Positions 6,382 to 14,633 of a DNA stretch of 17,036 bases are shown here, piece after piece. The notes below the pieces were generated by a model. It did no database searches, had not been told where the DNA came from, and saw only the letters and a program-made list of their open reading frames with translations. Both the position numbers and the translations under genes were made by a program. The first letter of the stretch is position 1. Each line of letters begins with the position of its first letter. Origin of the DNA: Methylococcaceae bacterium (GTDB taxonomy: Bacteria > Pseudomonadota > Gammaproteobacteria > Methylococcales > Methylomonadaceae); the NCBI GenBank assembly GCA_947505055.1, contig CANNLO010000069.1:1-17036 (forward strand), given 5' to 3'.

Positions 6382-6411
6382 ATGCATTCTAATTATTACT
6401 ATATCTAACAA

Positions 6412-6630
6412 TCAGAAACATACGTCCCCCCGCTTAACTGCAATAACCAACAGTGGACAGCCACCCTTTATTTTCGGTATCAATTTGTTTAGAAGTGTAG
6501 TTGAAGAGCCGTATTTCTTTTCAATGCCTAATGACTTAAAAATCTCAGGTTGTAATTCTGTTGTATTTGTAACAATCACACCGACACTGATTGTATGCGA
6601 TGCGTGGTTTCTTCTACGGTAGCCTAACGT
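6412..6630 (-). pseudogene. C-terminal remnant of a BglII/BstYI-family restriction endonuclease
   Basis: On the minus strand a 72-codon open stretch ends with TGA at 6414-6412. Its product runs TISVGVIVTNTTEL, KYGSSTTLLNKLIPKIKG, then GGCPLLVIAVKRG. This fits the last part of BglII/BstYI-type endonucleases, where a D/S-VGV-I strand, a serine/threonine-rich turn and a final P-L-V-L-I-x-I strand close the fold (compare the BstYI end DVGVEILP...PAAPLVLIGI). The frame is cut by a stop at 6631-6633 and I find no continuation in other frames up to 6900, so the N-terminal part and the PD-(D/E)xK catalytic core are gone. No partner methyltransferase is visible. It looks like the leftover of a former type II system. 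Confidence 0.6.
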
Positions 6631-6902
6631 TTATCAGCTGTAAGGGCTGGCAATAGGGTAATAATAAGTTGTTTTTTGTTCTCTATTCGTTCTTCATCTT
6701 AAACGGTTATTGATGAGCTTACAAAAAATAAACGGCAGGAGCGGTAAATCATTGTTCCATGGCGATATGGACGGGAATGTGCGCGCGTATGGAGCGCAAA
6801 CAACATTGAGTGGCGGACGGTAAAACCTGTCGTTCTTTCCATCAGGTAACACGAGGCATATAATGCCACTGTATGAAAAACGCACATTGAGGTTAATAAC
6901 CC
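6631..6902. other. Spacer between the endonuclease remnant and the hsd operon
   Basis: No convincing gene. A 36-codon plus frame (6713-6823, MSLQKINGRSGKSLFHGD...) reads like protein but has no SD and no known relative. The right end holds the promoter and ribosome-binding site of the following operon. Confidence 0.4.
6836..6864 (+). promoter_or_regulatory. Predicted sigma-70 promoter of the defence operon
   Basis: TTTCCA (6836-6841, 4 of 6 to TTGACA) and an exact TATAAT (6859-6864) with a 17-base spacer. It lies 38 bases before the first ATG of the operon; GAGG at 6889-6892 is the SD. Confidence 0.6.
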
Positions 6903-7679
6903 ATGAATCCAATCAACCAACTCCGCTTCGCAGTTAATGACCTCATCGATAATGATGAAGTCAGTCCAGCGCGCGTCCCTTTAGCGTTGTTGGGTGATTT
7001 TCAAAAAGATGTGAGCGAGTTTTTAAAAGGATCAAGCCGCGATGTTGATCCGGCTAATGTTCTAGTTTCGATCGAGGATGGTTCTTTGGCTCTCGTGGCT
7101 ACTGGTTTACTCGCAGCAACCACCCTTTGGACTGATCTTGAGCATTTAAAATCTACGGATTCACTTAATTTAATTGATCCAAAACGGGCAAGTGTGGTCG
7201 AGCGTTGGCAAGTTATTGCTCTAAAGAATCCACACAGGCGATATTCAGTTGCAGATCAATCGGGTCAGATTTCTTTTTCGATCGACTCAACATCCAACTT
7301 TCGCAGAATTGAAGATGTCTGGGTGCATGTAGAAAAATATTTGCACGGTGTCATAGTTGATATGGGCGGAAACACTAAGCCCAATGTTCATCTTAAATTA
7401 GAAAATGGCGTGACGCTGCCGCCCATTGCGTCAACTCAGGCTGTGTTGGCTCAAAGTGAACAAAATCGCCTATATCGTCCTGCTTTGCTTCACGTTACCG
7501 CAGAAGAAAATTTACTGACAAAGGAATTACGCAACTTGAACTTGCTTGCTTTCCAAGATAATCAGCCCAGCTATAACGATGATGAATTTAATTTGATGGT
7601 AGAAAAAGGAACTAAAGCTTGGGCAGATGTCCCCGATGCGACAGCATGGTTAGAAAATCTGCGTGGTAATCACGCATGA
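6903..7679 (+). CDS. Unknown protein paired with a PIN nuclease (258 aa)
   Basis: First gene of the operon that includes the type I restriction system. I do not recognise the family. The protein is soluble-looking, with no signal peptide or clear membrane span; one hydrophobic stretch, ALVATGLLAATTLW (about 60-75), is probably a buried helix. It ends in an acidic and aromatic tail (YNDDEFNLMVEKGTKAWADVPDATAWLE). It overlaps the PIN gene by four bases (ATGA at 7676-7679), the layout usual for an antitoxin or chaperone ahead of its nuclease, although 258 aa is long for an antitoxin. It could also be a sensor or adaptor for the PIN protein. A promoter and SD are visible just upstream, so the whole locus is probably driven from here. 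Confidence 0.7.
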   Translation: MNPINQLRFAVNDLIDNDEVSPARVPLALLGDFQKDVSEFLKGSSRDVDPANVLVSIEDGSLALVATGLLAATTLWTDLEHLKSTDSLNLIDPKRASVVERWQVIALKNPHRRYSVADQSGQISFSIDSTSNFRRIEDVWVHVEKYLHGVIVDMGGNTKPNVHLKLENGVTLPPIASTQAVLAQSEQNRLYRPALLHVTAEENLLTKELRNLNLLAFQDNQPSYNDDEFNLMVEKGTKAWADVPDATAWLENLRGNHA

Positions 7680-8167
7680 ATCCACCTGTTTTGCTGGACA
7701 CCAGTTTTCTGATTTCACTTGTTGACCATAATCGAGCTAATCATGGCGTTGCAGCTCAATATTATAAATTTCTACTTGAGCAACAGTCCCCCCTCTATTT
7801 CTCCTCCATCGTAGCGGCAGAAATTGCTATCAAGCAACCGATTACAGACTTTCCTCTCAAGAATTTCCGGTTTCTCCCGTTCAATATTCCGCACTCAGTA
7901 GAAGCTGCGCGCATATGGAATTTGCTTGGTGGGCATGATCCTGGTGATAACAGGGCAGTAGTCCGTGATGATGTGAAGATAATAGCGCAGGCTTTACGGG
8001 AAGATATTCCATTTATTCTGACGGAAGATGCGTCTACTTTTTACAAATATTGCGAGCGATTGAGAGTTTCACACAGCTTGAATATTAGAGCCATAAAATT
8101 AGCGGATGGCTTTGACTTTAGTGCTTTGCGATTGGACGGTCAGAAGAGCATTGAAGGTTTTGATTAA
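7676..8167 (+). CDS. PIN-domain nuclease (163 aa)
   Basis: Probable metal-dependent ribonuclease. The four acidic residues of the PIN fold are in place: Asp8 in LLDTSFL, Glu49 in VAAEIA, Asp99 in VRDDVKIIAQA and Asp118 in FILTEDASTF, followed by the usual helix YKYCERL. The N-terminal hydrophobic strand P-VLLDT and the length fit VapC-like or longer PIN proteins. It is coupled by ATGA to the preceding unknown gene, which is therefore its likely partner. About 113 bases separate it from hsdM, with a small AT-rich inverted repeat over its stop codon (TTTGATT-AAA-AATCAAA). Association with restriction genes recalls the PrrC nuclease guarded by a type I system, but PrrC is unrelated in sequence, so the parallel is only functional speculation. 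Confidence 0.82.
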   Translation: MNPPVLLDTSFLISLVDHNRANHGVAAQYYKFLLEQQSPLYFSSIVAAEIAIKQPITDFPLKNFRFLPFNIPHSVEAARIWNLLGGHDPGDNRAVVRDDVKIIAQALREDIPFILTEDASTFYKYCERLRVSHSLNIRAIKLADGFDFSALRLDGQKSIEGFD

Positions 8168-8280
8168 AAATCAAACTATCAAATCATGTAAGTTCAAGCA
8201 ACGCGACCTATTGATCCGCCTCGTATCGATTACCAATAAGCTTCATGCGATACACTTAAATTAAAAGAAACCTAAAAATA

Positions 8281-9900
8281 ATGACGACACTAGAGCAAGA
8301 GCAACAACAATTCCTTAATGACCTCGAAAAAAAGCTATGGAACTCCGCAGACAAGCTCAGAAGCAACCTTGATGCAGCTGTCTATAAGCATGTCGTATTA
8401 GGTTTAGTCTTTTTAAAATATGTCAGCAACTCATTCGATCAACGTAGAGAGCAATTAAAAGCGGACTTCACTAATCCAGAGCACGATGATTATCTTGATG
8501 ATGAGGATTTATTATTAGAAGAACTCGAAGATCGTGATGCCTATACTGAGGTCAACGTATTCTGGGTTCCAGAGCCTGCCCGTTGGCATAATTTACAAGA
8601 TTCAGCAAAGTTAGCGTTGGGCGCACCTTTATCTTGGGGCAGTGAGTTCAAAGGTGTTGGCAAGCTACTCGATGATGCAATGGACGCCATCGAAAAAGAT
8701 AATCCAAAATTAAAGAATATCTTAAATAAGGATTACGGCAGGCTTCAATTAGATTCCGATAAATTAGCTCAATTAATTGATCTGATTGCCACGGTTCCGT
8801 TCAACCATGACACCATGTCATCCAAAGATATTCTGGGGCATGTCTACGAGTATTTCTTGGGTGAATTTGCCAACGCAGAAGGGAAACGCGGTGGCCAGTT
8901 TTATACTCCGAAAAGCATAGTGACTACCATTGTGGAGTGCTTGCAACCCTATAACGGTAGAGTATATGACCCTAGTTGTGGTTCGGGCGGGTTCTTTATT
9001 TCATCTGAAAAGTTTATTGAAGAGCATGGCGGCAAAATTGGACAGGTATCCATTTATGGCCAAGAGTCGAACCCGACTACATGGCGATTAGCCGCTATGA
9101 ATATGGTTATTAGAGGTATTGAATTTAATTTAGGCAAAGAGCCTGCTGACACCTTAAATAACGACCAACACCCAGATTTACGTGCCGACTTCGTAATGGC
9201 CAATCCACCCTTTAATCAAACAGAATGGGGTGGCTCAGACGATGACAAGCGTTGGACGCATGGTATTCCACCAAAAAACAATGCAAACTTCGCTTGGATG
9301 CAGCACATGTTGTACCACTTGAATGGCAATGGCTCAATGGGATTACTGTTGGCCAATGGCTCCATGAGTTCCAACACTAAAAACGAAGGTGAAATCAGGA
9401 AGGCTTTAATTGAAGATGACCTCATTGAATGCATGGTCGCTTTACCTGGCCAACTATTCACCAACACGCAAATCCCCGCTTGCATCTGGTTCATAACCAA
9501 AAATAAACAGGAAAGAGACGGTAAACGTAACCGACAAGGTGAGACCCTATTTATTGATGCGCGTAATTTAGGTTACATGAAAGATCGTTCATTAAAGGAT
9601 TTCTCTAAAGAGGACATTCAAAAAGTTGCAGATACATTTCATAACTGGCAATCGGGTAAAGATTATCAAGATGAAGCGGGCTTTTGTTTTTCCATTAAGT
9701 TAGCTGAAATTCAAAAACATGAGTACGTGTTAACCCCAGGGCGTTATGTAGGTGCTGTTGATGTTGAAGAGGATGGCGAGCCTATTAAAGAAAAATTGGA
9801 TCGGCTAACGGCTTTATTGGAAGAACGGTTTGCGGAGGGCAGGGTACTAGAAGATGAAATTCAGGTGAATCTTATGGAGTTGAGATATGGAATTAAATAA
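8281..9900 (+). CDS. hsdM: Type I restriction-modification system, methyltransferase subunit HsdM
   Basis: Transfers methyl groups from S-adenosylmethionine to adenine in the site chosen by HsdS, and is part of the restriction complex too. The 539-aa protein starts with the helical HsdM_N domain (LEKKLWNSADKLRSNLDAAVYKHVVLGLVFLKYVSNSF), then GQFYTPKSIVTTIVE near 205, the SAM-binding motif DPSCGSGGFF (Asp230) and the adenine-specific catalytic motif NPPF (308-311). The C-terminal tail is helical, ending in an ERFAEGRVLEDEI segment. Length and order match the family. The SD is weak (AAAAGAAACC), and the 113-base gap from the PIN gene could hold its own promoter, though none is clear. It overlaps hsdS by 14 bases. 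Confidence 0.97.
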   Translation: MTTLEQEQQQFLNDLEKKLWNSADKLRSNLDAAVYKHVVLGLVFLKYVSNSFDQRREQLKADFTNPEHDDYLDDEDLLLEELEDRDAYTEVNVFWVPEPARWHNLQDSAKLALGAPLSWGSEFKGVGKLLDDAMDAIEKDNPKLKNILNKDYGRLQLDSDKLAQLIDLIATVPFNHDTMSSKDILGHVYEYFLGEFANAEGKRGGQFYTPKSIVTTIVECLQPYNGRVYDPSCGSGGFFISSEKFIEEHGGKIGQVSIYGQESNPTTWRLAAMNMVIRGIEFNLGKEPADTLNNDQHPDLRADFVMANPPFNQTEWGGSDDDKRWTHGIPPKNNANFAWMQHMLYHLNGNGSMGLLLANGSMSSNTKNEGEIRKALIEDDLIECMVALPGQLFTNTQIPACIWFITKNKQERDGKRNRQGETLFIDARNLGYMKDRSLKDFSKEDIQKVADTFHNWQSGKDYQDEAGFCFSIKLAEIQKHEYVLTPGRYVGAVDVEEDGEPIKEKLDRLTALLEERFAEGRVLEDEIQVNLMELRYGIK

Positions 9901-11245
9901 TCACCAAATCTTTGGTCATTTATTTGAGCATTTATCCTCTGATTGGAAACTTAAACGTTTATCCGATATCGTAGATTTCCAAGAAGGCCCAGGTATTCTT
10001 GCTAAAGATTTTTATGAAGAAGGGATACCACTTTTAAGGCTTTCGTCAATATCAGAAGCTAAAACAAATTTTAATGGATGCAATTACCTTGACCCCATAA
10101 AATTTAAAAAAAAATGGTCTCATTTCACATTAAAAGAAGGTGATATTTTACTTAGCACAAGTGGTAGTCTTGGCCGTGTTTCTGAGGTTGCCAAAGAACA
10201 AGAAGGTAGTATTTGTTACACAGGTATAATTAGATTTAGACCTAAAATTAAAGAATTAAAATATTCATACATTAAATATTTCCTTCAATCTAAATTATTT
10301 GAACAACAAGCATTAGCATGTGCTTCTGGTAGTGTATTAAAGCATTTTGGTCCTAGTCATTTGAAAACAATGAGTATCCCTTTGCCAGATGAAAAACATC
10401 AAAGTTATATCGAAAAGCAAATACGGCCTATTGACGACAAAATTGCCCTTAACAACAAAACCAACGAAATCTTAGGACAAATCGCTCAAGCATTATTCAA
10501 GTCATGGTTTGTTGACTTTGACCCTGTGAAAGCTAAAGCCGAAGGCGGCGAGCTGGATGTCATTGCAAGCGAGTTAGGAATTTCTAAAGAGATATTAGCG
10601 TTATTTCCCGATGAATTCGAGGAGTCCCAGTTGGGCTTGATCCCGAAGGGGTGGGAGGTTAAATCGTTGGATAAAATAGCACATTATCAAAATGGTCTTG
10701 CCTTACAAAAATTTAGACCTGAAGATGAAAATGACTTTTTACCTGTAGTTAAAATAGCTCAACTAAACAAAGGGTTTGCTGATGGTGAAGAAAAAGCATC
10801 TCCTAACATTAAGCCTGAATGCATTATTAATAATGGTGATGTTATCTTTTCATGGTCAGGTTCTTTAATAGTTGATATTTGGTGTGGTGGGAAAGCAGCT
10901 TTAAACCAACACCTATTTAAAGTTACTTCAAATGATTATCCTAAGTGGTTTTATTTATTTTATACAAAACAGCACCTTGATAATTTTCAAAGAATTGCAT
11001 CAGGTAAAGCGGTCACTATGGGACATATTAAGCGTGAGCATTTAACACAAGCTTTATGCGTTGTTCCTAATGAAATATTTTTAGCAAAAATAAGCAAATT
11101 CATTGGAGATATAGTACAAAAAATAATTGATGTTCGCTTAGAAAACCAAACCCTAACTCAACTTCGCGACACCCTATTACCAAAACTGCTTTCAGGCGAG
11201 ATCACCATAGACTCTGCTATTAAAACTGATTCCATAAAAGCATAA
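9887..11245 (+). CDS. hsdS: Type I restriction-modification system, specificity subunit HsdS
   Basis: Chooses the bipartite DNA site for both methylation and cutting. The 452 aa show the two-repeat plan: target-recognition domain 1 (about 15-165), a central conserved helix and linker (about 182-264, including GQIAQALFKSWFVDFDPVKA), target-recognition domain 2 (about 264-410, opening LGLIPKGWEVKSLDKIA), and a C-terminal conserved helix (LENQTLTQLRDTLLPKLLSGEI). Start: ATG 9887 inside the end of hsdM, with GGAG at 9876-9879. Base use changes within the gene: both recognition domains are markedly AT-rich while the conserved helices read like hsdM and hsdR, a sign of swapped recognition domains. 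The target sequence cannot be read from this. Confidence 0.95.
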   Translation: MELNNHQIFGHLFEHLSSDWKLKRLSDIVDFQEGPGILAKDFYEEGIPLLRLSSISEAKTNFNGCNYLDPIKFKKKWSHFTLKEGDILLSTSGSLGRVSEVAKEQEGSICYTGIIRFRPKIKELKYSYIKYFLQSKLFEQQALACASGSVLKHFGPSHLKTMSIPLPDEKHQSYIEKQIRPIDDKIALNNKTNEILGQIAQALFKSWFVDFDPVKAKAEGGELDVIASELGISKEILALFPDEFEESQLGLIPKGWEVKSLDKIAHYQNGLALQKFRPEDENDFLPVVKIAQLNKGFADGEEKASPNIKPECIINNGDVIFSWSGSLIVDIWCGGKAALNQHLFKVTSNDYPKWFYLFYTKQHLDNFQRIASGKAVTMGHIKREHLTQALCVVPNEIFLAKISKFIGDIVQKIIDVRLENQTLTQLRDTLLPKLLSGEITIDSAIKTDSIKA

Positions 11246-11255
11246 GGACATCCCT

Positions 11256-14200
11256 GTGATCACAGAAGACCAACTAGAACAACTTTGCCTTGAATGGTTC
11301 CGTGAGCAAGATTACGACGTTGTTTATGAACCGGACATTGCGCCTGATTCTGGCAACTCAGAACGAAAGGATTACGCAGAAGTTGTGCTTCGTGGTCGCT
11401 TAGAGGATGCTCTACAGCGCATAAATAAAGGCATTCCATTTTCTGCGATTGAAGATGCCGTTGATCAGATTCTTAAGCCGCAGCATCACTCGTTAATTAA
11501 AAATAACCAGGCGTTCCATCAAATGATGATCGAGGGTGTGTCGGTTATTTATGAAAAGGACGGTGAAAAACGTGGCGATAAGGTTAAGTTAATTGATTTT
11601 AATAATGTGTCTGAAAACCGCTTTTTAGTGGTCAATCAGTACACTATTAAGGGAATCAAGCAACCCAGACGACCTGACATCGTTGTGTTTATTAATGGCT
11701 TACCTTTATTTGTTATCGAGCTTAAAAATCCTGCGGATGAAAAAGCTGATATTTGGGCGGCTTTTGATCAAATTCAGACCTATAAAGAAGAAATTGATGG
11801 ACTCTTCACCTTTAATGCGGCCACCGTTATATCGGATGGCACTCTGGCAAGAATTGGCTCTCTAACCGCTGATACAGAGCGTTTCATGCACTGGCGAACC
11901 ATCGCCAACGAAAAAGATAAACCGATCTTAGAGTACGAATTAGATACCTTAGTAAAAGGATTTTTTAATAAAACACTTTTACTGGAATATTTACATGATT
12001 TTGTATTATTTGAAGATGATGGCTCAAAAATAATTAAGAAGATTGCAGGCTATCATCAATTCCACGGGGTACGTGAAGCTGTGGCTGCTATATTAGTGGC
12101 CAGTCGTGAAGAAGGCGATCGAAGAGGGGGCGTGTTCTGGCATACCCAGGGTTCAGGTAAAAGCATTTCGATGAGCTGCTTGGTTGGTCAGTTAGTGCAA
12201 CATCCTGATATGAAGAACCCTACTATCGTGGTGGTGACCGATCGTAATGATTTAGACGGCCAACTGTACGAAACCTTTTGTGCAGCCAAAAGTCTTTTAA
12301 AGCAAGATCCCGTGCAAGCCGTTGATCGTAACCAATTAAGAGAACTGTTAGCGGCTCGCCCCGCTGGCGGGATTATTTTTACCACTATTCAGAAGTTTGG
12401 CTTATTGAAAGGTGAAGCTAGGCATCCTATTCTTTGTGATCGCTCTAATTTAATCGTTATTTCAGATGAAGCCCACCGGAGCCAATACGGTCTAAAGGCT
12501 AAATTTGATAAAGAAAACGATATTTACAAATACGGATATGCCTACCACCTAAGAGAAGCCTTGCCAGATGCCACATTCATTGGTTTTACAGGTACCCCTA
12601 TTGAAATGGATGACAAAGATACTCGCGCTGTCTTTGGTGGTTACGTCAGTGTTTACGATATTAATGATGCTGTAGAGGATGGTGCCACGGTCCAGGTTTA
12701 CTATGAAAGCCGTTTAGCTAAGCTTGAACTGAATGCCGACGAAATCCCACATATTGATGACGACGTTGAAGAAATCTTAGAGGACGAGGAAAGCGAAGAG
12801 AGCGGTGAAAAAGTTAAAAGTGAATGGTCATCATTAGAAAAGCTGGTGGGCGCAGAGAAGCGCGTACAACAAGTTGCCGACGATATTGTTACCCACTGGG
12901 GAAGCCGATTAGAAACAATGGACGGCAAAGCCATTATTGTGTGCATGAGCCGCCAGATATGCACTCAGATGTATGAGGCATTAACTAAACTTAGGCCCGA
13001 ATGGAAGGCTCCTTTACTTACAAGAAAACAAGGTAGAGGTGAGATCGATTATGAAGATCCGAACCAGGGGGCGATTAAAGTCATCATGACAGGTTCGGCT
13101 TCCGATAAGTTGCATTTCCAACCGCACATTTATAATAAAACAACTAAAAAAGTAATTGAAAAACGCTTTAAAGACGAAAAAGATCCACTGCAAATCGTTA
13201 TTGTCAGAGATATGTGGCTCACTGGTTTTGACGTGCCACCAGCGCATACCATGTATGTCGATAAACCGATGAAAGGCCACAGTCTAATGCAGGCAATTAC
13301 CCGTATTAATCGAGTGTTTAAAGATAAACCAGGTGCTGTAGTCGTCGATTACATAGGCATAGCCAGCGAATTAAAGAACTCTTTAAAAACGTATACTGAC
13401 AATAAGGGCAAAGGAAAACCGACTGTTGATACCGCTGAAGCATTTGCCAAATTACTTGATTTACTCGATGTCATCCATGGCATGTATGACAAGTTTGATT
13501 ACAGCGCTTATAAAACCAATGGGCTGAAACTGTTAATTCCAGCCGCTAACCATGTACTAGGCTTGAAAGATGGCAAAAAACGCTATTTTGATACAATCTT
13601 GGCCATAACCAAGGCTTTCTCGTTATGCTCTACCATGGATGAGGCCAAGGAACTCAAAGAAGAAATTGCTTTCCTACAAGCTGTTAAAGCTGTCATCGCT
13701 AAAAGTACCAGCGGCCCTAGTAAAAAAAGTGAAGAACAAAAAAGTAACGCCTTAAAACAGATTTTAGATAATGCCATTGTGCCTAATGGCATAGCGGATA
13801 TTTTCGAACTTGCAGGCTTGGATAAGCCAGATATTGGCATCCTTTCGGATGAATTCCTGGAAGATATTAAAAATATGCCTGAGCGTAATTTCGCGGTCGA
13901 TTTATTAGAAAAGCTTTTAAAAGATCAGATTCGCTCACGCATTAAAACCAATATCGTTCAATCTAAAAAATACAGTGATCGCCTTGAAGCAACCTTAATA
14001 AAATACACCAACAGGAGCATTTTGACTGCCCAGGTTATTGAAGAGCTTATCAAGCACGCCAAAGAGTTTAGAGAGGATGCCAAACGTACTGATGATATGG
14101 GATTAAGCGCTGATGAAATCGCCTTCTATGATGCCATTGCAGATAATGAAAGTGCAGTCCGCGAGTTGCATGATGACACGCTAAAAAAGATTGCCGTTGA

Positions 14201-14390
14201 ATTAACCGAAAAGCTTAGAAAAAGTGTGACGATTGATTGGCGAAACAAGGAAAGCGTTAAAGCGACCATTAGGCGCGAGGTTAAGCGTGTGCTTAGAAAA
14301 TACAAGTATCCACCGGATAGGCAGGCTAAGGCGGTTGATCTGGTTTTGGAGCAGGCAGCTGTGCTTTCGGACGGATGGGCTTTGGGGTAA
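11256..14390 (+). CDS. hsdR: Type I restriction-modification system, restriction subunit HsdR
   Basis: The motor and nuclease of the system: it binds the HsdM/HsdS core at unmethylated sites, pulls DNA by ATP hydrolysis and cuts at a distance. The 1044 aa contain an N-terminal PD-(D/E)xK nuclease with Asp141 (PDIVVF) and Glu155-x-Lys157 (VIELKNP), then superfamily 2 helicase motifs: Walker A HTQGSGKS (296-303), DEAH (404-407), TGTPIE and late motif ITRINRVF. A charged linker (EEILEDEESEESGEK) separates helicase parts, and the C-terminal helical domain binds HsdM. It starts with GTG; AAGGA at 11244-11248 gives an ideal distance and overlaps the hsdS stop. All key residues are present, so it should be functional. 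No clear terminator follows. Confidence 0.97.
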   Translation: MITEDQLEQLCLEWFREQDYDVVYEPDIAPDSGNSERKDYAEVVLRGRLEDALQRINKGIPFSAIEDAVDQILKPQHHSLIKNNQAFHQMMIEGVSVIYEKDGEKRGDKVKLIDFNNVSENRFLVVNQYTIKGIKQPRRPDIVVFINGLPLFVIELKNPADEKADIWAAFDQIQTYKEEIDGLFTFNAATVISDGTLARIGSLTADTERFMHWRTIANEKDKPILEYELDTLVKGFFNKTLLLEYLHDFVLFEDDGSKIIKKIAGYHQFHGVREAVAAILVASREEGDRRGGVFWHTQGSGKSISMSCLVGQLVQHPDMKNPTIVVVTDRNDLDGQLYETFCAAKSLLKQDPVQAVDRNQLRELLAARPAGGIIFTTIQKFGLLKGEARHPILCDRSNLIVISDEAHRSQYGLKAKFDKENDIYKYGYAYHLREALPDATFIGFTGTPIEMDDKDTRAVFGGYVSVYDINDAVEDGATVQVYYESRLAKLELNADEIPHIDDDVEEILEDEESEESGEKVKSEWSSLEKLVGAEKRVQQVADDIVTHWGSRLETMDGKAIIVCMSRQICTQMYEALTKLRPEWKAPLLTRKQGRGEIDYEDPNQGAIKVIMTGSASDKLHFQPHIYNKTTKKVIEKRFKDEKDPLQIVIVRDMWLTGFDVPPAHTMYVDKPMKGHSLMQAITRINRVFKDKPGAVVVDYIGIASELKNSLKTYTDNKGKGKPTVDTAEAFAKLLDLLDVIHGMYDKFDYSAYKTNGLKLLIPAANHVLGLKDGKKRYFDTILAITKAFSLCSTMDEAKELKEEIAFLQAVKAVIAKSTSGPSKKSEEQKSNALKQILDNAIVPNGIADIFELAGLDKPDIGILSDEFLEDIKNMPERNFAVDLLEKLLKDQIRSRIKTNIVQSKKYSDRLEATLIKYTNRSILTAQVIEELIKHAKEFREDAKRTDDMGLSADEIAFYDAIADNESAVRELHDDTLKKIAVELTEKLRKSVTIDWRNKESVKATIRREVKRVLRKYKYPPDRQAKAVDLVLEQAAVLSDGWALG

Positions 14391-14633
14391 AAAATGTCCA
14401 GGGTTATACACTTTAGAATATGTATTACTAATTGACCTGCAGCAGACGGCCATTTTTTGGTCGCTCGTAAACGTTACAAATAGTATGGGATAAGCGTCCA
14501 CAGGGGGGGGCAGATAGTCGACATTGATCACTTTGGGCTTTTCGTAGTGATATGAAACGATGTTTGGATAGCCTATCTTTTCATAAAACATTAGACAGAG
14601 TTGCTAATATTAATACCGTATCGGAATGGACCT
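14391..14633 (+). other. Gap between hsdR and drt3a; leader or RNA candidate
   Basis: No SD-supported gene. It contains a run of eight G (14503-14510), a possible weak -35 TTGATC (14524-14529) without a good -10, and a foldable segment at 14522-14591. Neither strand shows an ACACAC or GTGTGT tract. In DRT3 a non-coding RNA is part of the system and could lie here or downstream of drt3b, beyond the window. Confidence 0.4.
14522..14591 (+). ncRNA. Candidate structured RNA ahead of drt3a
   Basis: ATCACT (14527-14532) pairs with AGTGAT (14546-14551), extended by CAT/ATG over a TG bulge. Downstream, GATAG (14567-14571) can pair with CTATC (14573-14577) in a tight hairpin. Around it ATGAAA (14552-14557) pairs with TTTCAT (14579-14584), and ATGTTT (14560-14565) with AAACAT (14586-14591). 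The last two helices interleave, so they are either a pseudoknot or alternative states. It is based only on complementarity; the function as DRT3 RNA is a guess. Confidence 0.3.

Larger units (their letters stand above)
5486..6411. other. Gene-free region rich in repeats: candidate replication origin
   Basis: I find no credible gene over 926 bases; short frames across 6153-6383 are repeat-derived. The region mixes very AT-rich stretches with GC-rich patches (5560-5810). It contains two ATATTTAAATA elements (5489-5499, 5528-5538), an 11-base-pair hairpin (5575-5599), a small hairpin (5673-5685), CCCGCG/CGCGGG inverted copies near 5699 and 5745, the large hairpin 5845-5884, GTCAAC-cored direct repeats on both sides, and a palindromic iteron array at 6169-6284. 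Next to an HUH initiator and an AAA+ protein this is what a replication and control region would look like. Confidence 0.55.

Noticed and set aside
6153..6383. 76-aa minus-strand ORF across the iteron array
   Set aside because: The peptide itself repeats (KCTITTLF twice) because it is a translation of the DNA iterons; no SD and no family resemblance.
6713..6823. 36-codon plus-strand ORF starting MSLQKINGRSGKSLF
   Set aside because: Composition looks protein-like, but there is no ribosome-binding site and no known relative; at most a gene fragment.
6694..6920. Two minus-strand ORFs of 72-73 aa upstream of the hsd operon
   Set aside because: They overlap each other and the promoter of the plus-strand operon, have no SD and no recognisable motif.
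8168..8280. Promoter for hsdM in the gap after the PIN gene
   Set aside because: TTGATC at 8211-8216 has only a poor -10 (CAATAA) at 17 bases; not convincing enough to annotate.
14202..14591. 129-aa minus-strand ORF running from the drt3a leader into hsdR
   Set aside because: Most of it overlaps hsdR, it has no clear SD, and the non-overlapping part includes the eight-G run; no family recognised, though the MFYEKIGYPNIVSYHYEK stretch is worth a database query.
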